A stretch of 64,000 bases of DNA from Syngnathus acus (taxonomy: Eukaryota; Chordata; Actinopteri; Syngnathiformes; Syngnathidae), in the NCBI RefSeq assembly GCF_901709675.1, contig NC_051105.1:5943104-6007103 (forward strand). The letters run 5' to 3'. Below the pieces are notes generated by a model. That model saw only the letters and a list, made by a program, of their open reading frames with translations. It ran no database searches and was not told the origin of the DNA. Positions 50,913 through 64,000 of the stretch are shown here, piece by piece (within the stretch, counting starts at the first letter, position 1; the number at the start of each line of letters is the position of its first letter). A program made the position numbers and the translations under genes.

Positions 50913-53900
50913 TTCCATGCCTTTATTCTCACAAACATTTTAAGGGACTAGTCATTGCCTATGAATTGCAGTCACCTACATGTGTCAATTGTTCATCACT
51001 GATTTTCCCTTCTCCTCATGCATTGAAAGATAATTCAAATGTTATCTTCTAATTTATTGATACGTTTGTGTAAAAGTACAAATCTAAATATGACATATAA
51101 ATGAGGAAAAATTGGTTTGATGGACAAGAAATTCTTGAAAGAAAATTTTTACTTGTAAGTCAAGGTACCATTTATCTTTATGGACATCTATTCAGTCAGT
51201 CTGTTTTGGATTTATTTTTAATTAATATAATAATATATATTATTAATTAATGTATTGTATAGAAACACCATTAAAGAATATTATCTTGTCGATCGTTGAA
51301 GAATGTCTTTTGTTAGCTTTTGCTTTGCATACTTGCATGCTCATAGGTTTCGTGAAATTGCATATGCACCGTGAACCTTTATTTGCTGCACAAATAAAAC
51401 ACACCCAAGTGTGGTAAATTCCCAAGTGTAGTCATTCATTAACATTTCAGAATAATCAAATATTCTTAAAATAATTTTTAACAAAATTAACTCAACTAAG
51501 ACAGTGTAGTCTTTTGCTTGGCATGACTGATTGAGTGTGATTATACTATTACGTCACTCTTAACCCTCAGGCGATCTCTCCAATATCGATCTGGAACAGG
51601 AAGATCTGGGCTGTATTTCTTGAGAATTACTCCTTGTGGCCAAATTCCAAGAAAATTCAGAAACTCGTGATGTTTACTTTGAATTTCCTTGTAAAGATAA
51701 GCTATTCATGAAGAATACCGAGCTGTTAAAAGAGTTCCCAAGGTTGGATTTATTCAAAGCAGGAAAGAGGACTTTTAAACAGCTTAGAAGTTCCCGAAGC
51801 AGAGGAGAATTTTTTTTATTTTTAACTAAAAAAAAAAAGCCTTACTGTATATAGCCTTTTTTTTTTTTTTTTAACTAAAAAAGCATTACTGCATGTACAG
51901 TACTATACATGGTTGTTTTTTTGGGTTCGGGTCAGGGGTTTGAGGTGAAGATTCAGGAGTCAAAGGTCAGGGTCAAGGGTGAAGTAGTTATTCATGTCAA
52001 GGGTCATACATGGTCAAAGTCTTACTGTTAATGGTCATTCTGTGTGTGTATGAGTGCGAGTGTGTGCGTCTATATGTGTGTGTGTGTGTACTGTACTTTT
52101 ATTTTCAGAAAGGAATTTTGATCATGAACAAAAAGGATGAATGAACAAATAAACCTAAACTTATTCCATTTATACATTAATGTTGTCTTTACTTTGGGAA
52201 GTAGAAAAACGATTCTCATTTTTAGGGCACGGTGATGAATATGAATGGGTGGAATTTTTCAAAATTTGTGCCAATTTTCACCTTTGCTAATATTAGCTAT
52301 GGTTTAGCAGTAAAACATTGTAAATCAATAAAAAAAAAAAAGTTGTGGTGTATTGATAAATACAGAGCAGCTGTGTCTTTCTCTCAGCTTTGTCTCGGGT
52401 TGCATAGTGCAATATTTTATATTTTAATGCCTGCTCCACTTTGAAACATGGTCACGCTTTCCACGTGTTCTGCTGCTGAACAGCAAAGCATTTTTTTTTT
52501 TTTTTACAAAGTCGACGTGGAGATCAGGCAGTGTTGCTCTGATTTAAGAACTTGGTTTGTCTTGTTGGCTTCTGCGCATCAAGTTCTGTGTGTTGTTCTT
52601 AAAAACTTTTTCGAGTCTGTGTTCGATTTATCTTTCATCCCATCAATAATGTGTGAAGTGTCTGTCGAGACGTTGAATCTGAACGGCTGATTTGTTGCCC
52701 AAACTGGTCCAATCATTGATGCAAGGAACCATTTTGTTCATTGGTTCCAGATAAAAGTGAATCAGAAAGCATGAAGCTATTCCAAGGCTAAACAATAGTC
52801 ATAGATTCCTCCTGCCTCAATTTGAAACTAGGAGTAAACATATGAGAAAAATTAGAAAACAAAATGCGTACGTGTCACACGAACTTTATACATGAAATAG
52901 GTCAACCATTTATAAAAAATACACTAGTGCTCATCAAAAAGTTTTATTTGTAAAATAATTAACAGTATTATTGTTTGTCACTGTATCATGATGTATCATT
53001 TGAATTGTAACTACGCTTACAGCACTCAAATAACTCAAAGCATATTGCAAAAGTTAAATAAAACATTTCAAAGTTACAAATAAATGTTTGAAGATAAACA
53101 ATTACAGGAGATTACATTACAAATGTCTTGTACTTGAGGTACATTTCTGGTGGAATTATTGCATCAAATGGAAATTTTAAGACGTCTACTAAAACTTTAC
53201 GAGTTTGGCATTAAACACCTCCAAAACTTCAAACAACTTAGCGGAACACATGGATTGGTATGAATCTTTCTGCATCTAGTGGCATTCTCCACATGGGTGA
53301 CATCACAGCCTGTAATGATATAAAGAGCACTTGAACTCGTCGCCCCAAAGTTCTTCCAAGTGAACTCGGTCTGGCTTCAAGCGTTCAAATATCCAACGAG
53401 CGCGGAACTTGGAGAGCACACCCGCATTTTCATTCTCAGCTATTTTTAAAGCTGGACAGATTCAACACACTCATGAAAGTCTTTCTGTCAAGCTGGCATT
53501 TTCACCACCTTTTGGAGTGTTTCGTACTTTTATGTCCACCCCACTCCACTGACACAAATCTTGACTAAAAAAGAAAAAAAAGAAAACATTGACCTCCACA
53601 TTTTTGTGTTTGTGAAATGTCAGCTCGTCCATACAGCCGGCAAGAAAAGAAAACAAAAATACAAAATACAGCAGATAACTTTAATCAAAGTATAAAAAAA
53701 GTTGACAATTAACAATTGAATTAAAATGAAATAAAACATTTTAAGAGATACATTTCCAAAAATCAATTTTGCACTATTACCTAGGAAATACCTCGAATAC
53801 TTCCAAAATATTTTATTCACAATTTCACATTTCTGAGGAAACCTTAAAAATGTCACAACTTTTGTTTTGGAAACGTTCAGACAAACAACACAACCTTTGA

Positions 53901-54902
53901 GTTCAGTCTTATGTGTCGAGCTGGAAGGTCATGTGATCACTAGACAGACTGTAAATCAATCAGAGGAATGTTTTAAATGACTCCTATAGTTTTGATATCA
54001 CCCACCCCCCCCCCCCCCCCTCTTCAATGGCAATTCGGAAAAAAAATGTGCTTGTGCAAACCACAAAATAAAGTGAACAAATACAAGTGTCATTGCCATT
54101 GGAAAACCAAAGACAATTGTGTAAAGCAAAGCGACGCCATGTTGACAGAATGGAAAGAATGGACCGGAAGCCATTCAGATCTTAATCAGGCAGCTTGGAA
54201 GCGGCTAGAAGCCAATCTATTAGCTCTGACAAGAAGTTTGTCTTGTATCTTCTAAACAAAGAACATAAATCTGCCGTAGGAGTCCGATGCCTTGACGCCA
54301 AAGGCGCCACATGGCCCGACTCGTCTGGCAAAATAACGCTGAAGCTGGAAGTAGTAAAAGCATTTTAAAATGCGACTTTAGATTACAGTTTGCTCGCTAC
54401 GAGTTAGCTAACTTTCCATTTCTCATTTGGCAGAAGACTACTCAAACTTCAATTGGCATTAAATGATGTTTAAATTTGACTAATTCCCTGGATGCTAGCT
54501 AACCTTACCATTGTTGATGGAAAAGATCATTAGGTCTTAATTTTAGGTCCCCTGGCAAATGATTGATTTTGAAATGATAATGTGCTCGAAAATGAATCTT
54601 CAAGTGTGAACAGTACCGATTGCAACAGAAGTACTTTGAATGGCATGAAAGTAAAGCTTTTGATAGTCGATTTTAAAATAAAAACATTCAGTGCTACCTT
54701 GTGGTAGATCGATTCCAACTTAAACCTGGTATGACATTTTCTCGATGTCATTTAGCGTCAGACGTCTTCTACCTGCATAATGACCATCACCGCGTCACGT
54801 AACTTTGAGTCGTTGGACATTCCGGGTATGGAAAGAGTCCGCTGTCGACCACAAAATGTTTATAAATGGTTTCCGACCTGACAGAGCGTAATGGGTCGGC
54901 TC
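50913..54902. other. Intergenic region and probable gdap2 3' UTR
   Basis: No gene is supported. For gdap2 (minus strand) candidate poly(A) signals are TTTATT on the plus strand near 53811 and 52945. A poly(C) run lies at 54001-54020. CA/TG and poly(T) runs occur, for example at 52070 and 52490. Confidence 0.45.
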
Positions 54903-57900
54903 TCATGGGCCAGACGACTGGGAACGTCCGTTCAACTGTAATAGAGAGAACAGAAACAAGGCCACAAATGAAGGAGAAAAAAACATTTATGCGTGTCAGG
55001 AAACTTGGTCTTAGTCACAAGTCTTGAAATGGGAGAATGACCCAAAATACACAGCAAATTATTTTATTTAAAAAAACAAGAAGGGTTAAGATCACAAAAA
55101 ATGGACTATTTAGGTTTAAAGTAGAACTCAAGATTGAAGAGTATCAAGCCAAATGTTTTCTGTCAAAGTGCCCTCTGGCCTTCCTTAATCAAAAAACCTG
55201 ACTTGACCTGTTTTACGATTGGTCTTTCTCAATGGAAACTTCCATCCCCAAAAGATTTTTGAGCTCAGCTGTTCCTCTCTCACGTTGCTTATCACATTCA
55301 GCAACGAATGACATGCGATGGAGGACGACAGAGAAGCCATGTTTTTTTTTTTCCAAACACAAATCATACTGTAATCATGACTTTACTCCTCTTTTAGTAG
55401 GTTTAAAATATGATGTACTGATTTATGTAAAATATGATCTATAAAGTATATATTTTTTTTTAATTGTTATTGAAACTGGGTCACAACTTATTAGTTTGAT
55501 TTAGTTTAGGAACGTTAAAATGTCATGAGCCAGTAGCGTTAAAGTTTTTTTTAAGTGAATTTTCTTGAACCTTGACATGAACACGTAACACTGTAATCAA
55601 CTATTGCTGAAAATGAGCATGGGCTCACCCGTGCATCGTAGTCCAGCACAAAAGGCGGGATGTCAATCTGCTCCGGCCTGATGCAGGTGAAGAGCTGCTG
55701 CAGGTTGTCAAGGTAACGCACTTTGTCCTTCATGCCGGACACGCTGAAGGTGGTGAAGAACCAAGTTGACACCTGCGGGTGGGACAAGAAAGGCTCATGT
55801 GGCACAACGACATGGGTCACAATCGGTCAGATAACCGGAACATTTTTGACAGATGACAACACACTGCAGTCTCCCCATCTATTATTTATATTGATTTATG
55901 GATAATTATGAGATCTCATGACAATCTGTACCTGTTAATATAAAGAACTGAGAAAATATTATTGCGCAAGTGTGCACACCCTCTCTTACAGGAGGGGATT
56001 GCTTGATATTTGACATCATTTGATTGGCCATAATCAAAAATAACCAGTCACATTTGAGCTCCTGATGGAAGTCTGAACTCACCGACCAGCATTTAAAGTG
56101 CATCCATTTAACTCAGTTATATTTACTTTACAACAGCCAGCTGCAAACAAAGTGTGGTAAGACAATTAAAACAATAAATTAATCACATCAAACAACATGT
56201 CTTACCTTTGAGCGAAATGTCGGATGTACAAAGTAGAAGGCCTTTAAATTCTTCTTAAACCTAGAATGCATGAAACAGAAAATAGGTCTGGAGAATAATG
56301 CTGTCACAAAAGGTGAGCTATAAAACCAAAATATATCTATGAGATTTTATTACATACGATGCTGGAAATGTTATAAAAGAAATTAAAAATAAATTATATT
56401 ATTATCATTATTATTATGTATGCCTTCAGTTTTTCTGCTAGGAAAAAAAAATTGGGTTCATTTCACATGTCTCCGAACACAGCCAGTAATGAGTGGAAAC
56501 ACTGCGGCACGTTCGGGCGATCTGGAGCCAGAAGACATACGAAGCAAAGCGAAGAGGCAAGATGGGTTGAAATGTGCCGTGCTTGGGCTCGCTTCTGCCG
56601 GCGATTGAGCCAGAATAAAGTTTAAGAGTTGGAATTACAGCCCACTGTGCAGTGAGGTAAATCCACACTGCAATCCTTCTTTTGCGGGTTTGAAGTATTT
56701 ATGGAAGAGAGCGATCCTGGCGTGTAATGTGAAACACTCAGTGGTTGGTTGGATGGATGGAGGGAGCTCGATAGTTAGCAGAGGAATAATGTTGACCTCC
56801 TTCTGTGCTTCTTGAGCTTGTAAGGTGCTTTAAAAGACCACCCACTGAAGAATAAAGCAAAAGTACTTGACTATAGAACGCAAGGTTGCTAAGCAAAAAA
56901 AATAAATAAAACATCGTTGTGAACTAAAATCGTGGTACACTAGGGCTCCATTTTGCTGCGCGACACTTTTCAGTTTATCTTCAAAGTCAGATATTTACAC
57001 GATTGCTGCACTGTGTGCTAGGCACGCTAATGGGAGGTGGCCAAAACGAGTTATTTGGTAACAAATCTCTTGCCATACTTCTTGATGGAAACTGAATCCG
57101 TTTTATTAATAATCCGTTATGATGACAGGCCGAGTCTGGAAGGATTAAGGAAGATTTTCAAATATATGCTCCAGATTCTCAGAAGTCAGTGAAGTGGTTG
57201 TTATTGGTCTTTTTTTCTTTTTAATGACCTGTTCCACTTGTGCCAAATCCTAAACACATAACTGTCTGCGGCATTACGAGAACTTGTAACTCAGCTTCGA
57301 AGAACATTTCAAGCTGTTTTCTTGTCATCATTAAAAAGAAAAAAAAAAGGACATGATTTCTTCATCATCATCATCATCATCGACAAAACAACACTAGCAT
57401 AAGTCGTTTGTAAATTGTCACCGTCCCACCAAACACTCACTTGACGTCAACGATGTCATGGAGGTTTTTGAGGAATTCCGTGTTCAAGTGGTTGTGTTCT
57501 CCCGTCAGCGTGTGGAAGTAGACCATCACATACTCCTTAACAGCAATGTGGTCCATCACATGAATGAAATACAGCAAGGCCTGTATGCACAAACAAACAA
57601 ATCGGATCTGTATAAATTCCACAGCATACAGAAGGTTATTTGTTGACTTTCAAAAGTCTTATCTGATAAACAGGCTTGGGGGTTGTGTCTGTGACCACAA
57701 AATAAATGAATTTCTTCTAGAGTATGTATGTCAAAGCACCTTCAAAGACTCACATTTTGTCTTTGGGACTTAATGACTTGAATTCTATGTGAATTCATTC
57801 AATATGCGGTTTTGCAAAAATATTTGACATTTTATGGTCACATAACAGTTAATTCTCACTAAAATGACCTCAAACTTAAAGGGGATGTATTAAAACTGAC

Positions 57901-60900
57901 TAGGTTTCATTCAGATTTTATTTGAAATTTTAATGTTTGTTAAATGTTTCAACTTATTTCCAGTTTTTTTTTTAATTAATTTAGTTAATTTCACTGTCAA
58001 TAGTGCTCAGTTTGCATTATAAAGAAAATTTAATTCAATAAAGTTTTTTTTCTTTTTAAATTAAAAATCCCCCAATTTTTTAAACATTGTTGCATTATTT
58101 TTTGACAGCTATAATTTGATCCAATGAAAAATAATAAAATTTAAATAAAAAAGTTTTTTTTTTTCTTTAAATTCACTCTTATTATGATAAATCTCACAGT
58201 AACCTTCTCAAGGTCAATAAGGGTCACTGGAATGTTTCTTCCCACCACAACCATCACTGTCCTGCCACACATGTCCACACCTAGAAACACAAACACAAGT
58301 TCATGCGTATGATATTGTGTACATAATGCATCAATAAAGCACCTAGTCACTGGCAACGTAATTTAAAAGCCTCCAGTAATGTGACGAAGGATCACAAGTT
58401 CTAACATAATTCTCATAGAACCGAATCATAGTGTCATTTAAATGAACTGCATGAACATTATGCATCCATCCATTTTCTAAAGCAGCCACTCCTAACCAAG
58501 GTGCCACGAGAGCTTCACTTGAATGTGCCATGCTAAACAATAGAGCCTCAGACTAGATTCGGCTGAATTGGTAGGGGGAGCCTATACGGCGCTTTGGTGT
58601 GCCCGAGCATCCCAACAACCACTCTGAAGGAATGTGGAGCAACATGGCCCTCTACTGGAGGAAGACACTTTGCAACTAAAGTGCACCAGCAACATGAAAA
58701 GTTGGACTCATTTGTGGCCAGCTGCCCTATTAGTGAAGACATAAACAACATACACAAAAACACTACCTGTCTGATATAATGCTTTCAGGGCAGCGATGTC
58801 GGAGAGGTCCTCTGCTCTGGCTTGGCACAACCAGCGGTTGTAGCTAGAGACGAGAGACACAATAAGTTGGCCAATCATCCACCAATATCCTAGGCTATCA
58901 TTAAACCAACTCTAGTAATTTAAGCCAAATCCAAATTTAGTCCATATGGCTCTTTGTTGTCTTGTATAACCACTTTTAGTTTGTGCATCCGAGACCCTCA
59001 AAAACACCCATTTTGCGAGGATACACAAAAATGGATGGATGGAGAATAGATTATTATCGATGGTGCGCTTACTTCCTTTGGTGCTGCTTTTGCACGGCTG
59101 CCTCTGACATGTGACCCTGTAGAATCAGCTTGCGTTGCTTGTCGACGTCACCCTCCATTCGAGCAAAGGCGTGATGGCCCACTTGGCCTAGATCTGACTC
59201 CAGATTGTCTTCCTCCGAATCATCTGTGCCAAAATGTAGACAAATTAATAGCTTATTTATAAATACACTTACTTCAAAAGTGATGTGCTAAGGCAAGGAA
59301 AGATTTTCTCAGGATTAGTCACATGACTGTGTGCGAGTGTGGGTGGGTGTCCCAGATGTTCCGCTGGCACCACCGCCAAATATGTTTCTCATCCAAGTCC
59401 TTCAACTGGCTACTTTGCTGACTGACATAGAGGCGCAAGATGGTACTAGGCGGGTGCTGACCCACATTCCGAGACTGGCTTAGTTTTCAAATTATTCGTT
59501 ACATTACCTTTCCTTTGAACAACATTTGGGAACTGAGGACAGTAAGCTTTACAGGTGGAATTCTTTTCCATTTTTAACAAGTATTTTCACACTTCCTCCG
59601 AAGCCACGCTGTTTTAACACATGCAGGCTTGGCACCATCTTGCTGAAATAAGCAGGGATGTCTCAGACGTTGCTTGGATGGCATCGTGTGCTGCTCCAAA
59701 ACATTTCGGCATAATGGTGCCTTCACAGTCCAAGTTACACATGGCAACTCCGGACAATCACAGATGCTAGACTTTGAACAGAGAACAGTTCCAACAATCT
59801 TGCCTCTTTGACCTGGAGGACATGACATCAATGACTCTCGGCTCAAAGGAAGAAAGAGACCTAATCCTGTATTTTTTTCTTCACGTCGCAATATATTTAG
59901 CAATGTATTTTTTTCCAATATGAAGCAGCCCTATGTGTTTGTCATATTTGTTTTTTAACACTAATTTCTCACTTGAAACTGTGTTGAAACATAGTGTATC
60001 AATAAACTTAACATGCATTTACTACAATAATGACGTGTCCAGTGAGTAAGAGTATTTTACCTTCCAAGCTTCCCGGTTTTTCAGAGATGCGGATTTGCCT
60101 CTCGGGGATGACAGGCTCGCCCTCCGAGTTGCCGATATCGGCTGGCACGAGTGGCAGGCACACCCTCTCCTCCTCCTCGGAGCGCGGAAAGTAGAGCGGC
60201 AGCAATTTCCTATACACCGCCTACAGAATCATATGCACAAACAGAACCTTTAGTCGTCCTGACACGCAGGTTCAATTGATGGTCCAAAGTCCGACAAACC
60301 TCCTCAGTGTCTGACACAGCAAACACCACTGCCTCGATGCTGCTTCCATGCTTTTCCAGGAACCTGCGGACTGTTCCTGTGAAGTGTGGATAAAATACCA
60401 AGTTTATTAAAAAGTCTTGAAGATACTGTTACTTATTTAAAACCTTTAGTCCAATTTCCAAGAAGGGAAGTATGTATAAATAACTGAGGTAATGTGGTTG
60501 CACAAGTATGCACTATGTGGGTAGGGGATGTTCAGAATTAACCAATCATATTCAAACGAGTCACCATGGAGGCTTTAGTCAAGGTGGAAAAAAAGACAAG
60601 CCAGCAGGTAAACAAGCTCGGCGGGGTTTTACATTCTTGAGTTGGATTTGACACCTCTGACTTAAAATACTTTTTTTTTTTTTGTAATGATAATATTGTA
60701 GTCGGTAGGTAGCCAGCCTGCAATTGTGTTATGTGAATCGGAGTTAGAGTAATGGCGGTGCTGGTTGTGACAGTATCGGAATGTAATTTGATGAGTGAGT
60801 CAACGGGTGGGACGACTGGAAGACATGTGCATGTGCTCAAGGAACGTTAACATCTGGCATCTTTTCATTTCCTGATAGATGTTCATTCAACCCCCTGGCA

Positions 60901-62840
60901 CGCACTTTTGCAACATCACCTCATTTTAGTTTTACTTCCCCTTTCGTAAGAGATTTTCTTTTTTTATTTCAAATTGAGTTGGTAAATGTTATTAGTTTGT
61001 CCTTTTGGTGAAACAACATTCGAAATGATGCATCTTGCTATCATTTATTTAGACCACAAAAACTTTCCACACTTATTTTGTGAGCCTTACTGAATGCGAT
61101 GTGTGCGGCGTCCTCCAGTGGGTATCCTCGTTTGGCTGTGCTCACTACGCTGATGCCAACAGATGCCATCGACTGTTCCCTTGTTTTGGGGAGACAATCA
61201 CATGTGAATGCTCAGGTTGATTTTAAGAAAGAAAAAAAAAAAATCCCAAAAACAAAATCAGTTAACAGTGAGCTCAAGAAGCACATTTATTTAATTTTTA
61301 AAATGGACAGATAAAGCAGGTAAGAGATGATGTAAAACATCTTGTTAATTGTAAACGTTGAGCATGTCAAATCATTTTGTTCAATAATAAACAAAACGAT
61401 TTCGCTGTTATTAATAATTTAACTACGACTAATTCATAATCCCTTATTGATACTTTGACCACCTGAAGAAAACTTTGGATGTTGTGCAGTAATTTAATTT
61501 TCATCCAACAATACAAAACAGAATGAAAGACAGATGAATGAATTTGGGGTTCTTACGTGGCCAGCTGCAAGATGTTCCTGTAGCAGCTGTACAGTGAGCT
61601 CTCTGCTGCTGTTCTGTACTTGGCTTTGTACTTTGGTCCCACTGTGTGGATGATGAACCTCGCTGCCAGGTTGAATCCTTTTGTAAGCTTCGCCTCTCCC
61701 GTGCGACATCCTGCCCAGGAAACACACGAGAGGGGAAATAAACACACCAGCCGAAAATTACACCAATATTTTTACAACACTAGAATAAAAACTCCTCGGG
61801 CACCTTTAAGTTTGAGCAGCTCGTCTTTCAGCTCGGGGCCCGCCAGCTGATGGATGCGCTCTGATACAGGGTTCTTGTCGTTGAGCACTTCATTGCTGGT
61901 GTTGGTGATAGCGGTGCAGTTCAACAGTGCTACGTCACCGGTGCTAAGGGCAAGATGGTGGCAATGCCATTATTTTTGGCTGACATGTTAGTAGCAGAGC
62001 TGTGAGCAATTTCCGCTTGTTTGAGCTGCCGTCGCTGTGTGAGATCGCACACGTACCAATAACAACAAAAATATTTTTGAGGGTTTTGTGTAAAAAGCAA
62101 AGGCAGAAAAATATTGGATATTTAAGGAGCACATTTAAGTGGTCACGAGTCAACGAGGGTGGTTCCTTGGGGTCACAGTGGTCAGGAATGCAAGCATTCC
62201 CTTTAAACAAACTACCACAAAGGGTGCTCACACTGAGTCAGCCACCAAGCTGAGCAGCAGACGGATCATGTGATCTTCCACAAAGAGGAATTATGAAGTG
62301 GACTCACTCTATAGGCCGCATTCACCTTGAATACAGTGGAACTTCGATTTGTCAGACTTTAGTGAGTGGGTTAGTTAAAAAATTAGCTAGTTACGACAAA
62401 TATAAAAAGCTATTTAGTGGAAAACCACAGCAGATAAATGTGATATTTAATTGTTGTCAAATTAAGATCAGTTTTGTTAGTTTATTCAGGCACTGGTCTA
62501 ATTTGTAAACACTCTTCTTTCAGTGGAGTAAAGTAATAAGGCTTCAAGGAAGTGAGTTGATTTCTTTAGATGTTTTTTTACCTTACTTAAACATAACGTG
62601 ATGTAAAAAACACATGAGGGTGCTAAATATAGATCTTTGTGGTTTTTCCAAAAAGACTCACAAGAGGATGATTTTGCAGTTGATGTCGGGTCTGAAGGGG
62701 AAGGGCGATGGAAAGGACTGCTGGCTGAGCAGGTTGTCACTCAGATCCTGCGGAATGTGCTCGCCATCCTCTTCCAGCTGCTGCCACGTGGGGAGGGTTT
62801 GGATGTCCACAAACTGGGAGCGAGCACCCAGAGGATCCAT
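54903..62840 (-). CDS. gdap2: GDAP2, macro domain plus CRAL-TRIO domain protein
   Basis: GDAP2 combines an ADP-ribose-type macro domain with a Sec14/CRAL-TRIO lipid-binding-like domain; loss in humans is linked to spinocerebellar ataxia. Minus-strand exons: 62662-62840, 61804-61943, 61557-61710, 61091-61179, 60300-60376, 60061-60220, 59073-59223, 58767-58843, 58204-58280, 57441-57580, 56206-56260, 55629-55772, 54903-54935, giving 491 residues (human 497). The macro part reads GDVALLNCTAI, NTSNEVLNDKNPVSE, TGEAKLTKGFNLAARF and FIIHTVGPKYKAKY. A linker ends PERQIRISEKPG; the second domain contains RTVMVVVGRNIPVTLID and LLYFIHVMDHIAVKEYV. Start MDPLGARSQFVD at 62840 has a strong context (ggggATGG) and matches human; an in-frame ATG four codons upstream (62852) is the alternative. 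The last small exon (LNGRSQSSGP) differs from human and is the weakest call. Confidence 0.95.
55930..56105. repeat. Dispersed transposon-derived repeat in gdap2 intron
   Basis: gcgcaagtgtgcacaccctc, followed by ccataatcaaaaataaccag and cagcatttaaagtgcatcc, is related to 60490-60575 (gttgcacaagtatgcactat, tcagaattaaccaatcatat). These match the terminal region of a common fish DNA transposon. Nothing is coded. Confidence 0.45.
59574..59918 (-). mobile_element. Tc1-like transposase remnant in gdap2 intron
   Basis: The minus-strand frame contains VLEQHTMPSKQRL and CLFQQDGAKPACVKTAWLRR, the C-terminal part of Tc1-type transposases around the second catalytic Asp (QQD). The family histidine after AKP is lost, and only about 60 residues are recognisable. 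It lies in the gdap2 intron 59224-60060, in the same orientation as the host. Confidence 0.8.
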
Positions 62841-63560
62841 CCCCTCGGGCATTCCAGATTCACGCCTTCAGTCCTATATGAGCAACACAGGAGCAAATTT
62901 AGTTGGGTTTCTTTTTTTTTAACAACATTGCTGATGATTGAATAGTAAGGTAATATGAGCTTGGACATTCTTTCTTCCAGGAATTATAGGCTACACACAC
63001 TCCTTATTAAGATCGGTCATTATCATAGGCGTATTCCCTTTTTACACACATCTACATCTTACAAATTTGCCCATCTCAAATTTTATGCCATAATTTGGCA
63101 GACACGTCCAAATCTGCAGTTGTAATGCACTTGCAGGCTTCGTCCCACCAAGATTTGACAGTTCCGTGTTTAGGTTTCTTTCCTGCGGTATATGTCTGAC
63201 TTGTCATGGTTGTGGTTTTACATCACCACCGATTTAGAAACCGCATCACTTAGTAAAGCAACATTAGAGGTATAACTTTAAATGTCCTCTTCAAAACAAG
63301 TATTAATGTGTCTTCGATTACTCAAATGAATGCATTCACAAAACAAGAGTAGGGAATTGAAAGTTTCCATTTACGTACCTCAGCTGTTGTTGGGGGCAGG
63401 GGAAGTGGAGAAGGGTGTCCACGTCAGATTTAAAAATAACTTCGCCGCATCAATTTCAATTAAATACTCGACAGGCGATCGAAAATAAAGACGTGTGTTA
63501 ATTTACGTGTTTTTTCTACGCTGATAGCCGTCATGCTAGGAGTCACGTCACTGTAAAGAA
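62841..63560 (-). promoter_or_regulatory. gdap2: gdap2 5' UTR exons and promoter region
   Basis: The coding exon extends upstream to an acceptor (catatag) next to 62873. A non-coding exon ends with donor gctgag/gtacgt at 63379 and reaches into the CpG-containing stretch up to about 63560. In human, GDAP2 and WDR3 share a head-to-head promoter. No wdr3 exon is visible on the plus strand before the window ends. Confidence 0.5.
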
Positions 63561-63835
63561 AAGTAGTCGGAATCTACATCCGGTTATCTAATTTCAAAAT
63601 ACAACTCATGTCTTCTCGTTTAAAGTAACATCGTGGATGATTAGTATGCTTAAAAAATTGTCATCCAAAAAATTTACCTTACATTTGTGGATTGAATTTG
63701 AGTTGTTCTTAGCGAACATACTGCGCTGACACAAACTAAAGTCCCAAATTCATCTGACGTTTATATTGCTTTCATTCTGTATTTGCGCTGCTGTTTCCAG
63801 TACAAGGTCCTAACTGCAAGTCAGGCAAATCAGAG

Positions 63836-64000
63836 GGTCCCCAACCACCGGGCCGCGGACCGGGACCGGTCCGTGGGTCACTTGGTACCGGGCCGCCAAG
63901 CTGCACAGGAATTTTATTTTTATTTATTTTATTGACGATCAATTAATTCAGGTCAAATAAAAAAATAAAAAAATAAATAAATAATGAAAAAAATTATGTC
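63836..64000 (+). mobile_element. 5' end of a hAT-type transposon, cut by window edge
   Basis: gggtccccaaccaccgggcc followed by gaccgggaccggtccgtggg is the typical terminal sequence of a hAT family common in fish. It runs off the right edge, so neither its length nor a transposase can be judged. Confidence 0.7.

Noticed and set aside
63560-63835. First exon of wdr3 on the plus strand, expected head-to-head with gdap2
   Set aside because: No matching coding start is visible before the hAT element at the window edge.

Overview
The window is vertebrate nuclear DNA, almost certainly from a teleost fish and probably a percomorph. Genes are split by short GT-AG introns, several under 100 bp. The predicted proteins match vertebrate families almost residue for residue. 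The DNA between them holds typical fish repeats: Tc1-like fragments, hAT and piggyBac-type MITEs, a non-LTR reverse transcriptase remnant, tRNA-derived repeats and long microsatellites. I see no prokaryotic features. The species cannot be fixed from the sequence alone.

Layout, left to right. (1) 1138-16173, plus strand: 32 exons of parp4 (vault PARP). The window opens inside the gene, so the N-terminal BRCT part lies off the left edge. The catalytic region, VIT domain, von Willebrand A domain and C-terminal vault-protein-binding tail are all present. Exon 27 carries an unusual internal tandem repeat, and one intron uses a GC donor. (2) 18700-22356, plus: a two-exon gene for a 1196-residue acidic, Ser/Pro-rich repeat protein that I cannot assign to any family. 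(3) 23.6-36.2 kb, plus: man1a2 (Golgi alpha-1,2-mannosidase IB), with a non-coding first exon, a uORF and 13 coding exons. (4) 38.9-43.9 kb, plus: tent5c (FAM46C poly(A) polymerase), with the whole reading frame in one exon behind a 5' UTR exon. (5) 46.9-50.9 kb: a nest of repeats. It contains an interstitial telomere-like array that reverses orientation and is flanked by near-identical 93-nt inverted arms, a tRNA-Glu(CUC)-like sequence, palindromic MITEs, a 157-bp tandem satellite, a 186-bp duplication and a tRNA-derived SINE. (6) 54.9-63.5 kb, minus: gdap2 (macro domain plus CRAL-TRIO domain), 13 coding exons and a 5' UTR exon. (7) The right edge enters a hAT-type element.

Man1a2, tent5c and gdap2 keep the order and orientation of the human 1p12 block. 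Human PARP4 lies on another chromosome (13q12), so the parp4 / novel gene / man1a2 junction is a fish arrangement. The genes do not form one pathway: ADP-ribosylation and vaults, N-glycan trimming, mRNA tail extension and ADP-ribose binding sit side by side by synteny. The best candidates for something undescribed are the acidic repeat gene, the parp4 exon-27 repeat and the inverted telomere-like array. Exon borders are hand-called from splice signals, reading-frame continuity and remembered family sequence; no alignment could be run.
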